A DNA stretch of 64,000 bases from Hyaloperonospora brassicae (taxonomy: Eukaryota > Oomycota > Peronosporomycetes > Peronosporales > Peronosporaceae): NCBI GenBank assembly GCA_947650285.1, contig CANTFL010001372.1, positions 620,001 through 684,000 on the forward strand. Reading direction: 5' to 3'. The number at the start of each line of letters is the position of its first letter. Position 1 is the first letter of the stretch. Below, piece after piece: positions 58,313-64,000 of the stretch. The notes under the pieces are model-generated. The model was given only the letters and a program-made list of their open reading frames with translations, was not told the origin of the DNA and made no database searches. Both the position numbers and the translations under genes were made by a program.

Positions 58313-60344
58313 CTACTTAGGTGCCTCCCATTCAAGCAAATTTCTTAGACAGCAACTTGCGCGAATGGTGCGTGCCCCCAGTGAGCATCTTTCGTCAGTA
58401 ACCAACAGGCTTGCCGCGGAGAAATCTCGTTCCGATGACGTCGAGGTCCCAGAAATGGCCAGATAGTCCATTGCCATTTTCGCCAATGTTGGAAACATTT
58501 TTCTTGTGACTTCCACCACAAAAGCGGTAGTGTCATAGGACCTTCTTATGCGCGCTGCAAATAAATGTCGAGTTCATTAATTAGTGTCACAAGGGCCGTC
58601 CTTGGCTTCTTAAACATTCGGCTCCCAAACTCATTCGTAATAAAGCTCTGCAATTCTGTGTTGGCGGCATCCATTTCGCTTGTTTTATATCCTGAGGTGT
58701 ATATATGTCGCGCGATTCGAAGTATATCCTCTGGGTCTTCGTTTTATATAAGGGTACTCATCATACTGCACAGATTAGTAGCCAAGCCGAAATCGTGGAT
58801 CAAGCAGAGTCGTCATTGTGCAGCTATGGCTTGTAATGTCGTAGTAGCGTTTAAGAGTGTCCTTGCATTTATTAATCGCTTCTATTAATCTCGTTTGTGA
58901 TCGTCAAATTATCCAAAACTATATCAATGTGATCCAATAGCTCGGTGCAGAGCGGTACCACTTTAGATAGCGTAACGTACGTGTCACCGCATGTCATTTC
59001 CGTAGCGCTCTTGAAGTCCCATAAAAATTCGTGAAGATCCTTGACAGTGTCCCAACTGCGGCCGACAGCTTGAACTTTAAAAAAGTTATTTTCTGGTGCT
59101 GCAATACCATCTCGAGCTGCGCGTCGTGGTTATCTTTGCATTCGTGCTTCTTCATCTTCGGCCAGATCGTTCATATGCTTGGTTAATGGCTTGCGTAACT
59201 TTAACGCCCATTCCAACATGTCGTACGTTGACTTTTACCGCGTCTTAACGTCCATCACAAGTTTACAGAACTTTATTGGATCATTCTGGCCGTATTCATT
59301 TTAATTTGCCTTGCAGTAATCTTCCAGCTAATTCATTTTGCGAGGCGAGTATCGAGTAGCATGGGCGGTGTCTCTAATGACATTAATACTACCTTTCATG
59401 GATTCCATGGTGTTCTGTACGGCTAAATTTTAAAACATGCGCAAAGCAACGAAAGTGCATGTCTGGAGACAGCTTCACATCAGGTTCATCCTGAAGCTGC
59501 CTAAGCATCGGGTCGTTGTTTCCGGCATTGTCAACGGTAAGCTGAAAGGTCTTGTTTGAAAGACCCATATCGTTTGATGAATTTTTGACCACATCTGCCA
59601 TATTCATTCCTGCATGTTAACTAGGTACATGCACAAAATCAATTATCAGCGATTGAAGTTTCCAGTCAGCAATAAAATGCACTGTAATAGCCATGAACGG
59701 GATACCAGCTGGCGATGTCCAAACATCCATTGTAAAAGAAAGCTTTGATTGAGGTTTCGTGAGAAATTCGGCTATTTTCTTATGTTTTTTTTCAAAAGCG
59801 GCCTTAATACGGCAGGTCAACGTTGTTCTTAGATATATATTCACGCAGGTATTCAGAACTTTCACCAACTTAATGACACTTTCACTCTCGATAAAAGCAA
59901 AAGGCTGATCAGTTAGTAGAAGAAATTCCAAAAGTGCGCCTCAAACTTATCTTGAATATTGACGCCGAGCAGTTGCAGAACTCGGGGCCCATCACTGACT
60001 GGGCGTCGTTGCAATTCGTGGAGAGGCACTACCAGCTTGGTCGGATGTTTGTCTTGAACGTGGTTGGTCAAATTCGTTTTTTTGGTTTTGTCCACCCTGT
60101 ACGTTCTCTTGCAATAAATGCACTTGGCTAAGCATGCGTCTTTGTTCACCATAAAGTGATCATCAAGTTTCACTTTAATCTATAAGGTGGCTTGCTCTGA
60201 CCTGGCCAAATCTTGAGCATCTTCATCAGGAATTGCCATTGAGGGGGCTGCGGCGGCAGTCGAGCTTAATGATGTGATGGCAGCACTCGAGCATGAGGCT
60301 GCGGCGGCGGTCGAGCTTAAGCTTACGTTATGGACGGTATTCAT
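58313..60344 (-). pseudogene. hAT transposase, fragmented
   Basis: From ATG 60344: a low-complexity Ala/Ser N-terminus, then a BED zinc finger at 60173-60060 (CIYCKRTYRV...NHVQDKH, C2H2 type). The catalytic region is in pieces: PFAFIESESVIKLVKVLN, KLSFTMDVWTSPAGIPFMA (DxWTS, first catalytic Asp) and LTVDNAGNNDPMLRQL (second Asp). The hATC dimerisation domain is at 58519-58313 (FPTLAKMAMDYLAISGTST, SERDFSAASLLVTDERC). Frameshifts near 59930 and stops near 60181, 59610 and elsewhere disable it. Confidence 0.85.
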
Positions 60345-60646
60345 TATAAATGGAGATTTTGTATTGTCTATATACAACGTATGAATTAATGCAGTCAGCA
60401 ATTCTGCTCGAATGATAATGATTAGTTCTCGAAATGGTCCAAATAAATAAGCTACTTCAAATCTGTAACGATAAACTGGCTACCTTATTAAACAATTTGT
60501 TTTAATGGATTTGTCTATAATTAATTAATTAGAATATTCGACTCGAAGGTTATTAGCGGCTCAAATTTTCGATGCTGTCAAATGCTCGAGTCGAATTATT
60601 CGAAGGGACTTCAATTTTCAACGAATATTTGATTTGCATAGCCCCA

Positions 60647-62248
60647 CACCGACTAACGTCATGCAGGACATATGTGGTTAAAGACAGGTCGTCTTTTTCT
60701 ACACATGTGGACAGCTTGGAGAGTTTAAAGCAGTATCGGTTAAGATTGATCTGCTGGCCTGTTAAAAAACGGAATGATTGAAGCCCGATGGTATGTCCGG
60801 TGTCGGGCGCTTTGTGTCTCGCCTGAGCAATAATTCAATGCTCTCAGTGAGCGTCAATGTGACGGACGTTGTTGATTCTAGCGTCTGGATGGATACAAAA
60901 GTGTTCTTCTGTGTTGATGACGTGAACGTAGCGACAGAAACACGATGTTTGCCGAAATGATGAAAGTTTGTAATCGCTATGAATTGCTGCCAGCTATGCC
61001 GAACGACATGCTGCCGTTCAGCGAATTCTTGACACTTGGATACCTGGTGATGGACGTGATTTTGCGCTCCTGTTGATCCGCCATCATCATCGGCTGCTTT
61101 ATCTGCATCGGGTATTGATCTGATATTAACCATGGGAACAATTGCTGCAGTTTGTCTCATCCGATCTACAGGATGAACGAAATGGGCGAACCGGTCTCCT
61201 GCCCTTAGCCGACGATAGTTCTGGCTGCATTGATATTGGACGTGAGAATCGTCAGGCATGATGAAATTGATGCAGTCGGATAATGAACTGATCTTTGCGC
61301 TGCGTCTGTGGTACCGATATAAGATGGTGCGCACGCTGGCTCGTATTATCCTATTAATTAATTGTCCTGGATACATTATTGTTCGAAGAGTAATCTGAGT
61401 CGTCTTGAAGTTGCAGTGATTGCCTTCTTGTCACTGACAGACTTGGTGTTGATTGCGCCTCGTTATCGATCGGGCGTTGCTTTGACATCGCTCACATCCA
61501 GTTGATCGACTACGTTTGCGATTGTAAATACATCTATGAATTGGGATAACGTAGACTACCCATACTATTGCTGGTAGGATAGCAAACAAATATAGAACTT
61601 GAAATGTAGCTAGCATCGGCTTGCCTAAGGTGGGTACGACATAAACGTGTAAATATACGATCTCGATATCACAGCACATATTTTGTGCTTCTCAACCTCT
61701 CGATGTGTTTAAGTGATATAACAAACCTACCTTCATGAACCTCCCGTGGTGGAAAGCTTTCAAAGGTTTTTCGATAGCCATTAAGACAAAAATTAACGTG
61801 TAGTTGAACAGTGTTATATGCATAGTAATGGCATCTTAGTAGAAGGAACATACATATTGCTAACGACTATTAACATCCACATCACAGTTCAAAGTTTGAT
61901 GCAGCATTTACAGCATCAAGCACAAGATCGAAATGCGCTATGCCCACTATCTGTCGCAATGCTGGAGGTGCTGCAGCACTGCTTGTTCTTGTACGGCATG
62001 ACGAGATGTCCTTGCGTTTTGCTCCAAATTCCCTTAGCGTCTACATCGTCGACATCTCTTGGAATTAAACGCATTCTCTACATGCTCAACGTAAGATAAA
62101 GTGCAGCGGGTAGAACCTGTTGACCGCCCGCGCGTCCTTACCAGCACAGGGTCACATATTGTGGAATCTGGAGCAGCGATAGCATGATCGTATAGCATCC
62201 TTTGCTGATGTCTGTTATCATTCAAATATCTCTCAAGAAGTCTTTTTA
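60647..62248. other. Gap without recognisable gene
   Basis: A 204-codon minus-strand ORF (60762-61376) has no domain I recognise and no supporting splice structure. The rest is short ORFs. Confidence 0.4.
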
Positions 62249-63985
62249 TCACAAATCATAATCGACAACATCATGTATGACTGTCTCGGTGTCATCCCTA
62301 CGTGTCGAAGGTTGGACCAACCACCAATGCTGGTCAAAATATTGTACTGTAAACGGCCGATGCAATCTGAGTATTGCATGATGACAAGGATGTTTCGTAT
62401 TATTTGTCATCAGATTCTGACAAAGTCCTAGGTCAAGTTTTTTGAGCCATTGACTATGTGCTGCCAGTACGCCTGCAACGAAAATTTTGCCCATTTCTCC
62501 TGCAAGCAGAGTTTCTAGCTGCATTTTGACGATGATGCGTTTCCTTGCGTTTTGATGGCTGACTATATCATGTTGGCCGTGGCAGGCCAACTCGAGAGCT
62601 TTTCTTACCGACCATAGATCACTTAAGAGCAAATATATAGTCAAGTAGCCAAACTACCAATTCACTAAGTCCAAATTAATGCTACTTACCTAAGGATCCG
62701 TTCAAACACTTCTTGATAGCCGCATGTGCGCTCTCGACACGTGACGTTGTCACATGACCGTAATGTATACAACCATGCAAGTAGCAAGACACGAACATCT
62801 TCTTGTGAATCACCCAAGTATCATTTAGATACTTCATTACATGAGCTGGTATATTAACCCTCATCGCAACAAGCTGGTGGTCATACTCTGTCGTTGATTG
62901 AGCTTGTACTAAGCAGTTCCACGTGAGCTGTAATTGTTTAAACGCCTTCGTGGGGTCAAAATGTCTGCATCTTTTTGTTCTTGTTTATGTGCCATCTACA
63001 AAGCAGTATCCTTGCAAAGGAAGAACAGTTACCGAGCGCGTTCATTAATGCCATCTCGTGATCAACAACGAATGGTTTTAGTGTAGCGATGTCAAACATC
63101 ATCAATAACCGCCTCAGGTTCTGCATCGCCCCGATGTAGTCGCCTTCTGTCTCGTTTGTTATAAAGCAATTGGCGAAGATGTAGCTGTTGTTAACCGTAG
63201 TTACGCCTACAATGTGCAGCAGAGATCGTCAAAATCGATTGGTCTTGTAAGTGGCGTCAATTAGAATACCTGACTTGCGCTGAAACAGGCAGTGATTTTC
63301 CTGAAAGAAAGAGACACGATAAATAGGTGCGTGAGCTGATTCTCAGCATCAATTTCGCGTAGTATGGCGCATTGTTGTTTTTGTAATTGCTTGTTGCTAT
63401 TCTTTCAAGCAAGTACATAAGTGTAGACCTTCCTCCTGGTAATCTGCGGTGCTCATTTGCGCGAATGTTGTATTAATCGCGCGCAATAAGACCCACAATA
63501 TCAGATTGCCGAAAAGAGGCAACGATGCGATCAGTACTGATGCCTGCACGACAGACTCGCAATCACCGACTGTTCTTCATCTTCTGTCAGAGCACGTGCA
63601 CGTGGATGCATATTGATATCTACAAAGGAATCATGGTTATGCTTCTTATGAGAGACTTAGTCAACCAATGTTCTGGTTGTCCTTGACGTCGCTGTCGTGT
63701 GATCGTGGTCGAGAAGAAGCAGCCAGCGGCGCGGCTGGAGCCCATGCGCTGGCGAAGAGGCGATGTACCTGACTATGTGCCGGAATAAGTTCGGCATTTC
63801 CGATCCACTGCTTTAACCTCACCGTCCTTGGGGTTACCCACCTTTTGTTGCCTTTTAGTAGTTGTAACATAGCCTTCCGGAAGTGTTAGGTAGTCAAGCG
63901 CGTGGCGGGATTCGTCTACAGAACCAAACAGCTCTTCTGTTACCTGGATAAGGCCTTTTATATGGCTTTCAAGGAAAATTGTCAC
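62249..63985 (-). pseudogene. MULE-like transposase, fragmented
   Basis: Homology-like blocks run from high to low coordinates in changing frames. They are a HxHD-type LVSHKKHNHDS with HPRARALTEDEE (near 63620), THLFIVSLSF (near 63320), LTRPIDFDDLC, TNETEGDYIGAMQNLRRLL (near 63130) with FVVDHEMALMNAL (catalytic Asp/Glu region, near 63070), and then TWVIHKKMFVSCYLH and TTSRVESAHAAIKKCL (62820-62700). The C-terminal part is ALELACHGQHDIVSHQNARK and NNTKHPCHH-like SWIM remnants (62249-62600). This order matches FAR1/MULE transposases common in oomycetes. Several stops are present. The 5' end may extend past the window. Confidence 0.7.
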
Positions 63986-64000
63986 GAATTCAATTGACTA

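Larger units (their letters stand above)
57457..60646 (-). mobile_element. hAT DNA transposon, 3.19 kb, decayed
   Basis: Terminal inverted repeats: TAGGGCTGGGCAAATC on the left (57457) and TGGGGCTATGCAAATC on the reversed right end (60646). Flanking 8-bp target duplications are CACCGACC and CACCGACT. The TIR form, 8-bp duplication and BED/hATC transposase all fit hAT. Repeat X (57587-58263) lies inside, near the left end. Confidence 0.85.

Noticed and set aside
60762..61376. 204-codon minus-strand ORF between the hAT and MULE-like elements
   Set aside because: No recognisable transposase or host domain, and the opposite strand is also partly open. Reported only as part of a gap.
1..64000. 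tRNA, rRNA or CRISPR features
   Set aside because: I saw no tRNA-like cloverleaf consensus, no rRNA sequence and no regularly spaced direct repeats of CRISPR type. CRISPR is not expected in a eukaryote.

Overview
The window comes from an oomycete genome, most likely a plant-associated Phytophthora or downy-mildew relative. Four things point that way: short (67-144 bp) introns in compact genes, secreted cystatin-like (EPIC-type) protease inhibitors, a transglutaminase-elicitor gene carrying a PEP-13-like segment, and chromodomain Ty3/Gypsy, Crypton-like, hAT and MULE-like elements. I cannot name the species.

Layout. Positions 1-3756 hold housekeeping genes: the 3' part of ribosomal protein S16 (uS9), SmD3 (with a textbook AT-AC U12-type intron), a Bin3/MePCE-type RNA-cap methyltransferase, and the end of an unrecognised spliced gene. 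Positions 5340-11428 are an accessory zone with two EPIC-like cystatin genes, a foldback-element relic, a 1.6-kb element with 273-bp terminal inverted repeats, and a truncated host gene. Positions 11429-35658 are three chromoviral Gypsy retrotransposons. One (11429-19120) is riddled with stops. The other two are nearly identical in their coding body and lie head to head (19252-27237 minus, 27675-35658 plus) around a 437-bp spacer. They are the core of a larger inverted duplication (about 9474-11120 against 35766-38799) whose outer arms each carry a cystatin gene. Positions 38973-53159 return to genes: transglutaminase elicitor, JMJD6-like hydroxylase, EMC8/9, a giant single-exon NBAS/Sec39-like gene, a lipoate-ligase-like enzyme and RPB7. 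Positions 53160-64000 are AT-rich, with decayed Crypton-like, hAT and MULE-like elements.

The most unusual signal is inside the retrotransposons. Both Gypsy families are packed with short perfect inverted repeats (stems of 7-13 bp, small loops) roughly every 30-50 bp through LTRs and coding sequence alike. I saw no comparable density in the flanking host genes. In the LTRs of the paired elements the hairpins persist although the primary sequence differs, with paired changes in both arms. Both copies also keep an intact 535-codon ORF on the antisense strand. It overlaps the chromodomain-coding tail of pol, while the sense pol frame is broken. An antisense ORF sits in the same place in the unrelated third element. 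These are the best candidates for undescribed biology here.

How the genes relate: the secreted cystatins and the transglutaminase are extracellular proteins at the host interface, and they sit beside the repeat-rich block that appears to have duplicated one cystatin. The housekeeping genes on either side (ribosome, spliceosome, Pol II, ER membrane complex, Golgi-ER tethering) are unrelated in function and simply frame it.
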